DNA of 64,000 bases from Chitinophagaceae bacterium (GTDB lineage Bacteria > Bacteroidota > Bacteroidia > Chitinophagales > Chitinophagaceae): positions 248,001 through 312,000 of the forward strand of contig JAHBTK010000005.1 of NCBI GenBank assembly GCA_019638625.1, in the 5' to 3' direction. This document shows positions 50,117 to 58,444 of this stretch, one piece after another. Numbering within the stretch: the first letter of the stretch is position 1; each line of letters starts with the position of its first letter. The translations under genes were made by a program, and so were the position numbers. A model generated the notes under the pieces. It saw only the letters and a program-made list of their open reading frames with translations. It had not been told where the DNA came from and did not search any database.

Positions 50117-51094
50117 TTAGTTGGTAGCCGGGGATTTTATTTCCCATACCAGTGCGCTGGCTCCCAGTATGGCGGCGTCGGCTTCTTTCAGTTCGCTGAA
50201 AATAAGCTTCACCTTATTCTGGAAAATAGGTAGCAGGTTTTTTTCCATGTGTTCCTTCGTAGGCTTTAATATGAGATCTCCTGCTTTGGTCATACCCCCG
50301 AATAATATAATAGCTTCCGGGGAAGAAAACATGACAAAATTCGCCAGGGCCAATCCCAGTATGGCGCCCGTGTATTCATACACTTCTTTAGCAATCTCAT
50401 CGCCTTCCATCGCACATTCATATACGATACGCGAATCTATTTCATCCGCCGGGTAGTTTCGCAGCAGGCTGCCCCGGTCCGGATTGTTATTGAGGAATTC
50501 CCTCGCCGTGCTGGCTACGCCGGTGGCGGAAGCATAACTTTCCAGTGAACCATACATATCGGTACCGGGATGCAGCCGGCCATTGGGTATGATGGTTGTA
50601 TGCCCCAGTTCTCCGGCAAACCCGTCATGCCCGTATATTAAATGCCCGTTGGCAACAATCCCGCTGCCCACACCGGTGCCCAGGGTGATCATGATGAAAT
50701 CTTTCATGCCCTTGGCAGCCCCGTACATCATTTCGCCGACCGCGGCGGCATTGGCATCGTTGGTAAGCGCTGCCGGTACGCCAAATTTTTCTGTGATCAG
50801 ACTGGCAAGCGGGATAATACCTTTCCATATAAGGTTAGGAGCATAATCGATCGTGCCGCTATAATAGTTGCCGTTGGGAGCGCCTATACCGATCCCTTTT
50901 ATATAATCTATCCCGCCTACCTGGTCAATCGCAGGCTCCAGGGCCTGGTAAAGTTCGTCGATATAGTCTTCTATTTTTTCGTGTTTCCTGCTGGAGATAG
51001 CTCCCCGGTATAAAGTGGCTCCCCGGTGATCCACAATCCCGAATACGGTATTGGTTCCTCCTATGTCAATCCCTATTGCATATTGCTGCTTCAT
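50117..51094 (-). CDS. ROK-family sugar kinase lacking the zinc-binding cysteines
   Basis: The 325-residue protein has the ATP-binding phosphate loop I-G-I-D-I-G-G-T-N-T, the N-D-A-N-A-A-A motif, G-T-G-V-G-S-G-I-V, and D-G-F-A-G-E-L-G-H. In ordinary ROK kinases the next segment holds CxCGxxGCxE, which binds zinc. Here it reads G-R-L-H-P-G-T-D-M-Y-G-S-L-E with no cysteine, although the His of E-L-G-H remains. The catalytic Asp in T-N-D-A-N is present, so glucokinase-like activity is still likely. It sits between the MFS importer gene (36 nt) and the NIPSNAP gene, fitting phosphorylation of the imported sugar. Confidence 0.9.
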   Translation of the reverse strand: MKQQYAIGIDIGGTNTVFGIVDHRGATLYRGAISSRKHEKIEDYIDELYQALEPAIDQVGGIDYIKGIGIGAPNGNYYSGTIDYAPNLIWKGIIPLASLITEKFGVPAALTNDANAAAVGEMMYGAAKGMKDFIMITLGTGVGSGIVANGHLIYGHDGFAGELGHTTIIPNGRLHPGTDMYGSLESYASATGVASTAREFLNNNPDRGSLLRNYPADEIDSRIVYECAMEGDEIAKEVYEYTGAILGLALANFVMFSSPEAIILFGGMTKAGDLILKPTKEHMEKNLLPIFQNKVKLIFSELKEADAAILGASALVWEIKSPATN

Positions 51095-51130
51095 AAAACT
51101 ATCAGGTTACTTTTTTTGTGTTTGCATTCG

Positions 51131-52810
51131 CTAATGACTGCCGCCTTCAATGGCGCTGTAATCAATACCCTGTGATTTCAATACTGATTTTACCCTTACT
51201 GCATAAAACGCAAGATAAGCAAAACAAAGCACCGGAATCCAATAAGAATAATGTATTCCTATCGCGGGAAGGTCGGCCAGCTTACCTTGCAGTGGGGGTA
51301 TAATAGCTCCGCCCAGGATCATCATTATCAGGAAGGCGGAGCCCTGCGCGGTGTACTTTCCCAATCCTGCAATAGCCAGCGAAAATATGCTCGGCCACAT
51401 GATGGAGCAAAACAGACCGCCGCTTAAAAAGGCATAAATAGCTACCTGGCCGGTGGTAAACAAACCGATCAGCATGGCAACTACGCCCAGGGAGCCAAAT
51501 ATCATCAGGGTTTCCGCCGGTTTTTCCTTGCCCAGGAAGAAACCGCCTATCTGAAATAATATTACTCCCGCGTAGGCATAAAGGGGGGTGAAGTCGTTGC
51601 CGGCAATAAGGTTGGCCGCGATAACCACACCGAATGCCACATAAGGAACAATGATAAACAGCAAAGTGCGCATAGACCTGGTAGGATTGAAAACGGTAAT
51701 GGCCCCGGCCCACCGCCCAATCATGAGGCTGCCCCAGTAAACGGATATAAACGGCGCTATCTTGGTTTCTGAATATCCCCCAAATTCAGGAAGCTTCAAC
51801 AGCTCTCCCAAGTTGCTCTGTATGGTCACTTCCACACCTACATACATAAAGATAGCCAGCATACCGAGCACCAGTTGAGGGTATCGCATTGCGCCCCAGC
51901 CGGTCGCGTTCTTTTGAGCGCTGGCATTGGCGCCAAAGAAACTAACGATCATAATGACCAGACCGGCAACCAATAGCCACATATTACGTTCGCTGACCGC
52001 TGTCGGAAGTTTCTGGCTGGCTTCCAGTCCGCGGTAACTGGCGAATATCAAACCAAATACCACTGCCATTACAAGGGTAATGAATATGAGTAGCCACATG
52101 GCTTTGGGGGCAGGCTCAAAGCTATCCTCTTCCTTAACATTAGGCAGCTTTTTGCTGAACTGAAATAATATGGCGGAAAGTATAAACAGCACTCCTACAA
52201 CAATATACAGCGAGTTCATGGAAGTAATGGTGGCGTTGGCGATATCCGTATCGCTGGCGGATGCCTTACCGAACAGGGCCAGGGCCATGATTACAGGACC
52301 GATAGTGGTACCGAATGAATTCACACCCCCTGTCAGGTTTAGCCGGTGGGCTCCGGTAGAAGGGTCGCCCAGGGCAATGGCAAAGGGATTGGCGGAGGTT
52401 TGTTGCAGGGAAAAACCCAGTCCCACAATAAACAGGGAAACCAGGATCCCGGAAAACCCGCCAAAGTTGAAAGACAGCAGCATCAGCAGAGCCCCGGCGG
52501 CACTTATCAGTAAACCGTACACAATGCCCGTCTTCATACCCCAGTGGTTCATGATATCCCTGTTTTTTACGGCAGACGCCACAAAGAGGGCCAACGCCCC
52601 GATATAATAGGCGCCATAAAAAGCAAAATCGATCAACTGGCTTTGAAATTGATCGAGATGGAAATAGTGTTTGCAAAAAGGAATAAAGATGCCGTTGCCG
52701 GCAGCAATAAACCCCCAGAAAAAAAACACGATCACCAATGTGCTCAATGCACCCGTATTCGTGGGTATTTTCGCAGGAGCGTTCAGCTTGTTAGTTTCAA
52801 CCGTTGCCAT
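51131..52810 (-). CDS. FHS-type MFS sugar permease
   Basis: The 559-residue transporter has at least 12 membrane helices and is longer than typical, with an extended central loop near residues 225-300. Features of the fucose/glucose-galactose (FHS) group include F-F-F-W-G-F near residue 30, Q-T-S-A-N-P near 140 and the later I-G-R-W-A-G segment. It probably imports a hexose with protons or sodium. It leads an operon with a ROK kinase and a NIPSNAP gene and is divergent from a second FHS permease, 129 bp away. Confidence 0.88.
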   Translation of the reverse strand: MATVETNKLNAPAKIPTNTGALSTLVIVFFFWGFIAAGNGIFIPFCKHYFHLDQFQSQLIDFAFYGAYYIGALALFVASAVKNRDIMNHWGMKTGIVYGLLISAAGALLMLLSFNFGGFSGILVSLFIVGLGFSLQQTSANPFAIALGDPSTGAHRLNLTGGVNSFGTTIGPVIMALALFGKASASDTDIANATITSMNSLYIVVGVLFILSAILFQFSKKLPNVKEEDSFEPAPKAMWLLIFITLVMAVVFGLIFASYRGLEASQKLPTAVSERNMWLLVAGLVIMIVSFFGANASAQKNATGWGAMRYPQLVLGMLAIFMYVGVEVTIQSNLGELLKLPEFGGYSETKIAPFISVYWGSLMIGRWAGAITVFNPTRSMRTLLFIIVPYVAFGVVIAANLIAGNDFTPLYAYAGVILFQIGGFFLGKEKPAETLMIFGSLGVVAMLIGLFTTGQVAIYAFLSGGLFCSIMWPSIFSLAIAGLGKYTAQGSAFLIMMILGGAIIPPLQGKLADLPAIGIHYSYWIPVLCFAYLAFYAVRVKSVLKSQGIDYSAIEGGSH

Positions 52811-52939
52811 ATAGTTTGAGAATTATATTAGTGATAGGCTTATGAAATTAAAGCATAACAATCGTTTGTGGCAAAAAAATTATCAATCATGAAGCTTTTA
52901 CCGAATTTCTTTGTTAAGTTCGGGAAATTTTTGATTTAA

Positions 52940-54274
52940 ATGAGTACGGCAACAACACTTAAACCCCAGCCACAGAAAAGTTATCTTACGTCTATAATCA
53001 TCATTGGTGCTCTGTTTTTTATTTTCGGATTTGTTACCTGGATCAACGGAATATTGATTCCCTACCTGAAAATAGCCTGCGAATTGAAGTCGGACACACA
53101 GTCTTTCCTGGTAGCGACGGCCTTCTTTATTGCCTACCTGGTGATGTCTATCCCTTCTTCTTATGTTTTAAAAGCGACAGGATATAAAAAGGGGATGTCT
53201 TTAGGGCTGCTGGTGATGGCTGTGGGCGCTCTGATATTCATTCCCGCTGCGCAAACCCGTAATTTCAATCTGTTCCTGGTCGGGTTGTTCATTATTGGCA
53301 CCGGACTGGCGATACTTCAAACAGCCTCTAACCCCTATATATCCATTATTGGTCCTATAGAAAGTGCGGCTTCCCGTATTTCCATTATGGGTATCTGTAA
53401 TAAACTGGCGGGTATCCTGGCCAGTGTTATTTTCGGGTTTATTGCCCTGAAAGATGCCGATGCCCTTACCGCACGTATAGCTACTATGGGAGAAGCTGAA
53501 AAGGCGGTTGAACTGGATCAACTCGCCGCCAGGGTGATCAATCCTTATATTATTATTACTATAGTGCTGGTGGTGCTGGCAATAGCGGTATACTATTCTT
53601 CATTGCCTGATATTAAAGATGATGGCACCGGCGAAACAGCCAGTAGTAGTCAGCCACAGAAAAAATCTATTTTTCAATACCCCCATTTGTTTCTTGGCGT
53701 ATTGGCGATGTTCCTGTATGTGGGAGTGGAAGTAATGTCCGGCGATACAATTATCAGCTATGGGCAGTCGTTGGGCATTTCGATGACCAAGGCAAAATTC
53801 TTTACTTCTGCCACTCTGGTTTGTATGTTAGTAGGGTATATCATCGGGATATTTGCCATTCCCAAATTAATGTCCCAGGAAACCAGCCTGAAGATTTTTT
53901 CGGTAATGGGCGCCCTGTTTACAACGCTGGCATTGACAACCAGCGGGTTTACTTCCGTATTTTTTATCGCTTTGCTGGGGCTGGCCAATTCATTGTTGTT
54001 TCCCGCTTTATTTCCGCTGGCCATCAATGGTTTAGGAAAATTTACCAAGCTGGGATCGGGGCTGATGGTATCGTCTTTCTTTGGAGGAGCCATTTTACCG
54101 CTGGTGTATGGGGCAATGGTAGACAGCTCTACCAGTGCTGCCATTGCTTCGGGCGTAGATGCCGTGACAGCCAAGGCTTCTGCCGCGCAAAATTCATACT
54201 GGATCATGATACCAGCATACCTGTATATCCTGTACTTTGGAATAAAAGGATATAAGGCAGGTAAAAAGGCATGA
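52940..54274 (+). CDS. FHS-type MFS sugar permease (L-fucose/glucose-galactose group)
   Basis: The 444-residue permease has about 12 helices. It opens with F-F-I-F-G-F-V-T-W-I-N-G-I-L-I-P-Y-L and contains Q-T-A-S-N-P-Y near residue 130, both hallmarks of the FucP/GluP group. It is a shorter paralogue of the divergent permease next to it. Uptake of a hexose or deoxyhexose with protons is likely; the sugar is not resolved. It ends near a set of hairpins and a dispersed repeat shared with the trp operon. Confidence 0.9.
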   Translation: MSTATTLKPQPQKSYLTSIIIIGALFFIFGFVTWINGILIPYLKIACELKSDTQSFLVATAFFIAYLVMSIPSSYVLKATGYKKGMSLGLLVMAVGALIFIPAAQTRNFNLFLVGLFIIGTGLAILQTASNPYISIIGPIESAASRISIMGICNKLAGILASVIFGFIALKDADALTARIATMGEAEKAVELDQLAARVINPYIIITIVLVVLAIAVYYSSLPDIKDDGTGETASSSQPQKKSIFQYPHLFLGVLAMFLYVGVEVMSGDTIISYGQSLGISMTKAKFFTSATLVCMLVGYIIGIFAIPKLMSQETSLKIFSVMGALFTTLALTTSGFTSVFFIALLGLANSLLFPALFPLAINGLGKFTKLGSGLMVSSFFGGAILPLVYGAMVDSSTSAAIASGVDAVTAKASAAQNSYWIMIPAYLYILYFGIKGYKAGKKA

Positions 54275-54313
54275 GTGGTTAAAATACGGCATATCAGTTA
54301 CCGTTGGAAACGG

Positions 54314-54350
54314 TGAAGAACATAGCAGATCCGAAGTCCGGAGACTTCGG
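54314..54350 (+). repeat. Dispersed intergenic repeat, copy 2, with hairpin
   Basis: Positions 54314-54338 match 9477-9501 at 23 of 25 bases. They run into a perfect hairpin, CCGAAGTC-CGGA-GACTTCGG (54331-54350), which the first copy lacks. Confidence 0.55.
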
Positions 54351-54360
54351 ATAGCGTAGG

Positions 54361-54397
54361 GGTTTCCAACCTTCCAAAGGTTGGAAACCTTTCTTTT
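54361..54397 (+). terminator. Terminator after the FHS permease gene
   Basis: A perfect 13-bp stem pairs 54361-54373 with 54377-54389 around CCA and is followed by TTTCTTTTTC. It separates two convergent genes and may serve both. Confidence 0.8.
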
Positions 54398-56032
54398 TCA
54401 TATTGTAGTATAAAAGCAAAAACCATCCCCGTCAAACAATCCTTTATCGCTTAATTTAACATGCGGTATCACCAATAGCGCCATAAAAGAAAGTGTCATG
54501 AAAGGAGAGGAGAGGGTTGATCCCAGTTCTTTGGCGACTTTGTCAATGACGGCATAGGCGTCCGCAATCTCGTAGCCCTCTTTATCGCTCATAATGCCCC
54601 CCACCGGAAGCGGTACGATCATTTGCCTGCCGGTGGAATATAAACTTACACCGCCTTTATTTTGTATGATGCTGTTTACCGCCCGGCAAATGCTTTCGTC
54701 ATCGGCGCCTACAGCCACAATATTATGACTGTCATGCGCCACCGAAGAAGCAATAGCCCCGGACTGTAAGCCAAAATTTTTGATGAACGCGGTAGCTACG
54801 GGGGCATCTTCGTACCGGTTTACTACTACAATTTTCAGGATGTCGGCTGCAGGGTCAATGTCGCCGTTCCATGATTCAGGTACCAACTTGGCTGTGATCA
54901 ACTGACCGTCTAAAGCTTCTATAACAGGGAAACCCTTCGCGCCAATAGCGCGGGGCAGCGTAAAATCCTCCGGGTGCTTAGGCAGGCAATTGAAATTGTT
55001 TACCGGGGCAGTGTCCGGCGGCAAACCGGGTATCAGCGTCTGCCCGTTTTGGGCAACCAGTTCACCCCTGATATAAGTGGCTTTCACGTTAAAGGTTTCC
55101 AGGTTATCAACCAGTATAAAATCGGCGCTGTCGCCGGGCTGCAGCAATCCGGTGTCCAGTTTGTAATGCAGTACCGGGTTGATGCAGGCGGCTCTTAAAA
55201 CTTTATAGATATCAATTCCTTTCGCTACCGCCCGGGCGCACAATTCATTGATATGCCCCTTTACCAGGCTGTCCGGGTGTTTGTCGTCGCTGCAAAACAT
55301 CATTTGTTCCGGATAATCGTGCAGCAGGTCAATCAGCGCTTCAAAATTTTTCGCGGCGCTTCCTTCACGTATCAGTATGTGCATGCCGAGCTTCAGTTTG
55401 TCTTCGGCTTCTTCCTTTGTAAAACATTCGTGGTCGGTAGATATGCCGGCAGCGGTATAGGCAGCGGCATTACTGCCCCTCAATCCCGGAGCATGGCCAT
55501 CCACCGGTTTCCGGTATTTTTGGGCAATCGCAATTTTGGCCATTACTTCCGGCGTTTGGTTCAATACCCCCGGGAAGTTCATCATTTCACTGAGGTACTT
55601 TATTTCATCCCGCTGAAGCAGGATATCCAGGTCTTCCACGCTCACGGTTGCTCCTGCCGTTTCAAAAACGGTCGCGGGTACACAGCTGGGGGCGCCAAAA
55701 TAAAAATAAAATGGTACCCTTTTTGCATCTTCTATCATGTAGTCTATTCCGGGGACACCGCAAACATTGGCAATTTCATGCGGATCGCTTACGGTGGCAA
55801 CGGTGCCGTGTACTACTGCCAGGCGGGCAAACTGGGAGGGTACCAGCATTGAACTTTCGATATGTACATGAGCATCAATGAAACCGGGCAGGATATAGGG
55901 CAGTTCTTCGTGCGCATCCGGTTCTGATAGAGTAACAGCGTGAATAAGTCCGTTTTTTACTGTTACCCTGGCGGGATATATTTTTTGGGATATAATATCA
56001 ACCAGTTTCCCTGCTATTTCAAAATTACTCAT
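54398..56032 (-). CDS. ade: Adenine deaminase
   Basis: The 544-residue amidohydrolase converts adenine to hypoxanthine in purine salvage. The binuclear metal site is visible as G-F-I-D-A-H-V-H-I-E-S-S near residue 52, then D-G-H-A-P, T-D-H-E-C and the S-D-D-K-H-P-D Asp near residue 265. The C-terminal M-x-L-P-V-G-G-I-M-S-like segment (here I-V-P-L-P-V-G-G-I-M-S) is specific to this class as opposed to adenosine deaminases. Length is near the family norm. It stands alone and is divergent from the downstream-lying LolA-like gene. Confidence 0.95.
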   Translation of the reverse strand: MSNFEIAGKLVDIISQKIYPARVTVKNGLIHAVTLSEPDAHEELPYILPGFIDAHVHIESSMLVPSQFARLAVVHGTVATVSDPHEIANVCGVPGIDYMIEDAKRVPFYFYFGAPSCVPATVFETAGATVSVEDLDILLQRDEIKYLSEMMNFPGVLNQTPEVMAKIAIAQKYRKPVDGHAPGLRGSNAAAYTAAGISTDHECFTKEEAEDKLKLGMHILIREGSAAKNFEALIDLLHDYPEQMMFCSDDKHPDSLVKGHINELCARAVAKGIDIYKVLRAACINPVLHYKLDTGLLQPGDSADFILVDNLETFNVKATYIRGELVAQNGQTLIPGLPPDTAPVNNFNCLPKHPEDFTLPRAIGAKGFPVIEALDGQLITAKLVPESWNGDIDPAADILKIVVVNRYEDAPVATAFIKNFGLQSGAIASSVAHDSHNIVAVGADDESICRAVNSIIQNKGGVSLYSTGRQMIVPLPVGGIMSDKEGYEIADAYAVIDKVAKELGSTLSSPFMTLSFMALLVIPHVKLSDKGLFDGDGFCFYTTI

Positions 56033-56096
56033 TGCCGGTGAGGTTTAGGCCATCAAGTTAAATGATAAATGGTATATGGAAAAGGCAGGAATAGCA

Positions 56097-56104
56097 TATT
56101 TTTG
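56097..56104 (+). promoter_or_regulatory. -7 box before the small ORF and LolA-like gene
   Basis: TATTTTTG matches TAnnTTTG exactly. A start near 56110 would place the small ORF at 56128 at the very front of the transcript. Confidence 0.5.
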
Positions 56105-56127
56105 AACACTAAAAATTAAACACACAC

Positions 56128-56226
56128 ATGACATGTAGCAAAAGGCGTTCATTCTCATCTTTAATGAATGGACTTTTTTGCGAAATGCATGTGGCAAAAT
56201 GTAACAAACTAAAAACACACACATGA
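56128..56226 (+). CDS. Small upstream ORF overlapping the LolA-like gene start
   Basis: A 32-codon frame starts at ATG 56128 and its TGA overlaps the ATG of the next gene (ATGA at 56223-56226). Both start codons follow the same ACACACAC context. The short basic product (many Lys, Ser and Cys residues) has no recognisable family. It may be a translational regulator or a coupling device rather than a functional protein. Confidence 0.4.
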   Translation: MTCSKRRSFSSLMNGLFCEMHVAKCNKLKTHT

Positions 56227-56948
56227 AACCATTGAAAACCGCATTGCTGACCCTGGTTATTATGGCCTTTGTAAATGCCGGGCAGGCCCAAACGGTAGAA
56301 AGCATTATCAACAAAGCTGTAGCCGCATTGGGCGGAGAGCAAAAACTCGCAGGGTTGAAAAGCACCTACATGGAAATGAACATGGAGGTCATGGGAATGC
56401 AGATGCCTTCCAAAACATGGATCTTATACAATAATGCCATGCGCCAGGAGGTAGATATACAGGGGCAGAAGATCATCACCTATATTGATAAGGAAAAGGG
56501 CTGGAATATAAATCCTTTGATGGGATCCACTACGCCCCAACCATTGCCGGAAGACGCTATAAAAAACGGACTGAGCAGCCTTTCGCCGGGACGTGAACTT
56601 ACCTCCTATAAGGAAGCGGGTTTTACGGCAACCCTTGAAGGAAGCGAAGATGTGAACGGAGCGAAAGCCTATAAGATCAAACTTGAAAAAGACGCTGTCT
56701 CCCATCATATATTTATTGATGAAGCTACCAGCTACCTGGTAAAAAGTGTTACTAAAGCCAATGTGCAGGGACAGGAGTTTGAGGCTGTTACCCTGTTAAG
56801 CGACTATAAGAAAACAGCGGATAATTTTGTGTTCCCTTATACTACGACTATCAGCAACCCGATGGTAGGAGAGATAAAAGGTACGGTGGTAAAACTGGAA
56901 GTGAACGGAAATATTGATATTAAGGAACTGCAAAAGACAGAAGAATAG
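56223..56948 (+). CDS. LolA-like/outer membrane lipoprotein-sorting-type periplasmic protein
   Basis: The 241-residue protein has a signal peptide ending G-Q-A-Q near residue 22. It starts with S-I-I-N-K-A-V-A-A-L-G-G, the A-L-G-G pattern typical of Bacteroidota LolA-like proteins. Beta-strand segments such as K-T-W-I-L-Y-N-N-A-M-R-Q-E and I-I-T-Y-I-D-K-E-K-G-W follow, fitting an open beta-barrel that binds hydrophobic ligands. True LolA sorts lipoproteins; this distant relative may bind a different ligand. It follows the small ORF listed above and ends at a strong terminator. Confidence 0.7.
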   Translation: MKPLKTALLTLVIMAFVNAGQAQTVESIINKAVAALGGEQKLAGLKSTYMEMNMEVMGMQMPSKTWILYNNAMRQEVDIQGQKIITYIDKEKGWNINPLMGSTTPQPLPEDAIKNGLSSLSPGRELTSYKEAGFTATLEGSEDVNGAKAYKIKLEKDAVSHHIFIDEATSYLVKSVTKANVQGQEFEAVTLLSDYKKTADNFVFPYTTTISNPMVGEIKGTVVKLEVNGNIDIKELQKTEE

Positions 56949-56972
56949 GAGTAAAACCGATCGATTTTATTA

Positions 56973-57006
56973 AGAACACCCCTCTTTGCAGGGGTGTTCT
57001 TTTTTA
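56973..57006 (+). terminator. Rho-independent terminator after the LolA-like gene
   Basis: GAACACCCCT (56975-56984) pairs with AGGGGTGTTC (56991-57000), extended by AA/TT, and is followed by six Ts. Confidence 0.9.
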
Positions 57007-57046
57007 TTCCTGTATCTTTAAGAATTGTGAACTAAAACAATTGGTC

Positions 57047-57910
57047 ATGCCCGTTATTACACTACTTGGTGCCGGCAGGATGGGATATGGTATCGGGATG
57101 AGTATATTACGATCCGGACACGAACTGGTGATCTGGAACAGAACTAAAGATAAAACAAGCCGTTTGCTGGACGGGGGGGCTTCCTGGGCGGATACCCCAG
57201 CCGAGGCTGTAAGGGGAGCACAGTACGTTATATCCATGCTGTCTGATGACACGGCGTCGGAGGATGTATGGTTGGGAAAAAACGGCGCGTTGGGTAACAT
57301 GCGGGAGGGAGCTTTTATGATTGAATGTTCCACATTGTCTTTGCCCCTTGTACTGGGGCTTTCGGAAATAGCAAACCAGAAAAAGTTGCGGTATATAGAT
57401 TGCCCGGTTACAGGAATCCCGGCAGCAGCGGAAAAAGGAGAGCTGACATTGTTGGTAGGAGCGGCCCCCGGCGACCTGGAAACCTGTAAACCGATCCTGC
57501 AACTGTTTTCAAAAACCATCCGGTATTTCGGGGATATCGGCAAGGGAACCTCCTATAAGCTTGTTATCAACCTGATGGGAGCGGTGCAGATTGCCGCTTT
57601 AGCGGAAGCGGTTGCAATGGCAGAGAAACTGGGACTGGACAAAGAAACTGTTATAGCGTCTATTGAAACCAGTGCAGCGGCTAGTCCGCAGGTGGCCCGG
57701 TATGCAAGGAGGATGGCCACCAGGCAATTTGCCGCCGACCCGTCTTTTACGGTTGCGCTCAGGGAAAAAGATGCCGGTTATGCGGTTAAACTGGCTGAAG
57801 CGATAGGGTTTATCCCCAAACTGGGCAGGGTAGCGAAGGAATGGTTTGCTGAAGCGAAGCTAGATAGCGCAGACAAAGACGAGGCTTCCGTGGTGGAGGC
57901 GATGAAATAG
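57047..57910 (+). CDS. Beta-hydroxyacid dehydrogenase (3-hydroxyisobutyrate dehydrogenase family)
   Basis: The 287-residue NAD(P)-dependent enzyme begins with L-L-G-A-G-R-M-G-Y-G-I-G, the Rossmann loop. It has C-P-V-T-G-I-P-A-A-A-E-K-G-E near residue 120 in place of the usual D-A-P-V-S-G-G, and the catalytic Lys in S-Y-K-L-V-I-N near residue 170. Such enzymes reduce or oxidise short hydroxyacids or semialdehydes. The Pro-Val-Thr-Gly-Ile variant of the substrate loop suggests a substrate other than hydroxyisobutyrate, perhaps imine-reductase-like. The start is ATG 57047; TTG 57041 would add two residues. Confidence 0.85.
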   Translation: MPVITLLGAGRMGYGIGMSILRSGHELVIWNRTKDKTSRLLDGGASWADTPAEAVRGAQYVISMLSDDTASEDVWLGKNGALGNMREGAFMIECSTLSLPLVLGLSEIANQKKLRYIDCPVTGIPAAAEKGELTLLVGAAPGDLETCKPILQLFSKTIRYFGDIGKGTSYKLVINLMGAVQIAALAEAVAMAEKLGLDKETVIASIETSAAASPQVARYARRMATRQFAADPSFTVALREKDAGYAVKLAEAIGFIPKLGRVAKEWFAEAKLDSADKDEASVVEAMK

Positions 57911-57937
57911 AGAATGATATAAACAGGTGAATTCATT

Positions 57938-58390
57938 ATGGCGGCAATCTGGTTTAAAGACGAGTTTTCTATAGAGAAATTACAGGAGATGGGAAAAGGC
58001 ACTATGAGCGATCATATCGGCATCCGTTTCCTGGAAATCGGCGATAATTACCTGAAGGCGACCATGCCGGTGGATGAACGCACCCAACAACCTTTTGGCT
58101 TATTACATGGCGGGGCCTCCGTGGTACTTGCTGAAACACTGGGCAGCGTCGCCTCCGCCCTGGTGCTGGATACGAGCCGCTCCATTTGCGTAGGACTGGA
58201 GATCAATGCCAACCATATCCGGAGTGTGCAAAGCGGGTTGGTAACGGGTACGGCCACCCCGGTTCATTTAGGCTCCACTACCCATGTTTGGGACATCAGG
58301 ATACACGATGAAAATAATAAACTGGTTTGTATCAGCCGTTTGACGGTGGCCGTACTGGCAAGAAAGGAAAGACTGCCCAAAAATGAATAG
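57938..58390 (+). CDS. menI: Hotdog-fold acyl-CoA thioesterase, MenI/YdiI-like
   Basis: The 150-residue protein matches E. coli YdiI/MenI closely through Q-Q-P-F-G-L-L-H-G-G-A-S-V-V-L-A-E, where the Glu is catalytic, and V-G-L-E-I-N-A-N-H-I-R-S. MenI hydrolyses 1,4-dihydroxy-2-naphthoyl-CoA in menaquinone synthesis, and menaquinone is the usual respiratory quinone in Bacteroidota. Related YbdB and PaaI thioesterases act on other aromatic acyl-CoAs, so the symbol is probable rather than certain. It follows the dehydrogenase gene by 27 nt on the same strand. Confidence 0.8.
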   Translation: MAAIWFKDEFSIEKLQEMGKGTMSDHIGIRFLEIGDNYLKATMPVDERTQQPFGLLHGGASVVLAETLGSVASALVLDTSRSICVGLEINANHIRSVQSGLVTGTATPVHLGSTTHVWDIRIHDENNKLVCISRLTVAVLARKERLPKNE

Positions 58391-58444
58391 TTACCACACA
58401 GTCGGCTGACTGGCGGCAGCTTTTATTAGTGTACAAGTAATTGC

